The notes under the pieces: generated by a model
Told to the model about the DNA's origin: nothing
Database searches by the model: none
Seen by the model: the letters and a program-made list of their open reading frames with translations, nothing else
Shown: positions 62,440 through 64,000 of the stretch, one piece after another
How the letters are laid out: every line of letters starts with the position of its first letter
Numbering within the stretch: the stretch's first letter is position 1
From: Lentzea californiensis
Lineage (GTDB): Bacteria > Actinomycetota > Actinomycetes > Mycobacteriales > Pseudonocardiaceae
NCBI RefSeq assembly: GCF_024648825.1
Contig: NZ_JANBBE010000001.1
Location: 1,240,001 to 1,304,000, forward strand
Direction: 5' to 3'
Length of the DNA stretch: 64,000 bases
Translations under genes and position numbers: made by a program

Positions 62440-64000
62440 ATGTCCCGGCAATTCCTCGCGGAGGGCCTAGAGCTCTCCGGGGGTGATCGCGGCGTCGTAG
62501 CCGTGGTCGCCGTGGTCGCCCTGGCTGCTCTCGCCGTCGGGTACGTGCTGCTCAAGGAGGTGCTGGCCGCGGGCCAGGGCACCCCCAAGATGCAGGACAT
62601 CGCCAAGGCGGTTCAGGAGGGCGCAGCGGCCTACCTCAACCGGCAGTTCCGCACGCTCGGCATTTTTGTCGTGATCGTGTTCGTACTGCTGTTCGCGCTA
62701 CCGGCAGATGATTTGGCCGAACGAATCGGCCGGTCTTTGTTCTTCATCGTCGGTGCCGCGTTCTCGGCGACTATCGGCTACCTGGGCATGTGGTTGTCCA
62801 CTCGCGCCAACGTGCGTGTCGCCGCCGCCGCGAACGAAGAAGGCGGTCGCGAAAAGGCGACGCGCATCGCGTTCCGCACAGGTGGCGTGGTCGGCATGAC
62901 CACCGTCGGTCTCGGTCTCTTCGGTGCGGCGCTCGTCGTGCTCGTCTACGCCGGCCAGGCCCCGAAGGTCCTGGAGGGCTTCGGTTTCGGTGCCGCGCTG
63001 CTCGCGATGTTCATGCGCGTCGGTGGTGGCATCTTCACCAAGGCCGCGGACGTCGGCGCCGACCTCGTCGGCAAGGTCGAGCAGGGCATCCCCGAGGACG
63101 ACCCCCGCAACGCCGCCACCATCGCGGACAACGTGGGCGACAACGTCGGCGACTGCGCCGGCATGGCCGCGGACCTCTTCGAGTCCTACGCCGTGACGCT
63201 CGTCGCCTCGCTGATCCTCGGCACCGCCGCGTTCGGCGTGCAGGGCCTGCTGTTCCCGCTGATCGTTCCCGCGATCGGCGTGCTGACCGCGGTCATCGGC
63301 GTGTACACGACGAAGGCGAAGGCGGGCGAGAACGGCCTGGCCGCCATCAACCGCTCCTTCTACATCTCCGCGGTCATCTCCGCGGTGCTGTGCACCATCG
63401 CGGCGTTCACGTACCTGCCGAGCTCCTTCGCGGACCTCAACGGCATCAGCGACACGGTCAAGGCCACCAGCGGCAACCCGGCGCTCATCGCGTCCGTCGC
63501 GGTGATCATCGGCATCGTGCTGGCCGGCGTCATCCTCTGGCTGACCGGCTACTACACCGGCACCGAGCACAAGCCGGTGCAGGAGGTCGGCAAGACCTCG
63601 CTGACCGGTGCCGCCACGGTGATCCTGTCCGGTATCTCGGTCGGTTTCGAGTCGGCCGTCTACACCGCACTGGTCATCGGTGCCGCCGTGTACGGCGCGT
63701 TCCTGCTGTCCGGTTCGGTCATCGTGTCGCTGTTCGCGATCGCGCTCGCCGGTTGTGGTCTGCTCACGACCGTCGGCGTCATCGTCGCGATGGACACCTT
63801 CGGCCCGGTCTCCGACAACGCGCAGGGCATCGCCGAGATGTCCGGTGACGTGCACGGCGAGGGCGCGCAGATCCTCACCGAGCTCGACGCGGTCGGCAAC
63901 ACCACCAAGGCCATCACCAAGGGCATCGCGATCGCGACGGCGGTGCTCGCCGCGACGGCGTTGTTCGGCTCTTACCGCGACGCGATCGAGCAGGCCATCG
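62440..64000 (+). CDS. hppA: membrane H+-translocating pyrophosphatase (3' end outside window)
   Basis: The first 520 residues are visible. AGGAGG precedes ATG 62440. Pyrophosphate-binding motifs: FTKAADVGADLVGKVE and DNVGDNVGDCAGMAADLFE. GNTTKAITKG has Lys at the position that distinguishes K+-independent enzymes (Ala in the K+-dependent ones). It hydrolyses pyrophosphate and pumps protons outward. Confidence 0.96.
   Translation, partial: MSRQFLAEGLELSGGDRGVVAVVAVVALAALAVGYVLLKEVLAAGQGTPKMQDIAKAVQEGAAAYLNRQFRTLGIFVVIVFVLLFALPADDLAERIGRSLFFIVGAAFSATIGYLGMWLSTRANVRVAAAANEEGGREKATRIAFRTGGVVGMTTVGLGLFGAALVVLVYAGQAPKVLEGFGFGAALLAMFMRVGGGIFTKAADVGADLVGKVEQGIPEDDPRNAATIADNVGDNVGDCAGMAADLFESYAVTLVASLILGTAAFGVQGLLFPLIVPAIGVLTAVIGVYTTKAKAGENGLAAINRSFYISAVISAVLCTIAAFTYLPSSFADLNGISDTVKATSGNPALIASVAVIIGIVLAGVILWLTGYYTGTEHKPVQEVGKTSLTGAATVILSGISVGFESAVYTALVIGAAVYGAFLLSGSVIVSLFAIALAGCGLLTTVGVIVAMDTFGPVSDNAQGIAEMSGDVHGEGAQILTELDAVGNTTKAITKGIAIATAVLAATALFGSYRDAIEQAI

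Overview
The window is chromosomal DNA of a high-GC Gram-positive actinomycete. WhiB, a Crp/GlxR-type regulator, a PonA2-type PBP with a PASTA domain, MarP, an actinobacterial Tad/Flp cluster next to a DECH helicase, many GTG starts, 4-bp ATGA/GTGA overlaps and leaderless starts all point there. The gene order follows, from memory and with insertions, the Mycobacterium tuberculosis block from about Rv3688c back to Rv3649, but the added metabolic genes suggest a filamentous relative (Pseudonocardiales, Lentzea/Saccharothrix-like). That placement is inference.

Layout. 0-9.2 kb: accessory genes (two tandem MFS exporters, alpha/beta hydrolase, FMN reductase, ohr-dps, a BtrH/DUF4872 protein, S9 peptidase, GAF and ABM proteins), separated by minisatellite repeats. 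9.7-18.8 kb: tRNA-Pro, metallophosphoesterase, YqeY-like protein, HAD/GntR pair, ponA2, whiB4, two ArsA-like ATPases and ridA. 18.9-27.7 kb: a tandem pair of unrecognised paralogous genes, MBL hydrolase, NUDIX, a DnaN paralogue, an MFS exporter, a non-coding block with a possible RNA, crp and a small membrane protein. 27.8-31 kb: nth, thioredoxin, NUDIX and marP in a tightly coupled operon. 31-38 kb: TetR/FAD monooxygenase pair, an ephE homologue, a small membrane protein, nhaA, acs. 38-43 kb: a Fic-like protein, kynU-tdo with an Lrp regulator, nsrR-hmp. 43-51 kb: murQ-murR and nagZ-namZ-amiE-like genes, which together make a MurNAc salvage locus, interrupted by an AhpD-like/MocR pair. 51-53 kb: two RNA genes flanking a HAD phosphatase: an Ms1/6S-like candidate on the minus strand and a clear 6C RNA on the plus strand. 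52.9-57.7 kb: a Tad/Flp pilus operon (ssd/cpaE, tadA, tadB, tadC, flp, tadE-like genes) with three extra small genes chained by 4-bp overlaps between ssd and tadA. 57.9-64 kb: a PrimPol-like protein, an AadA-like nucleotidyltransferase, the sftH helicase and the start of hppA.

The most notable observations are the small coupled genes inside the Tad operon, the RNA pair around the HAD phosphatase, an nsrR gene carrying a palindromic repeat in its reading frame, an ephE homologue with a CTG start and no nucleophile, a Fic-like protein with a degenerate active site, and the tandem paralogue pair of unknown function.
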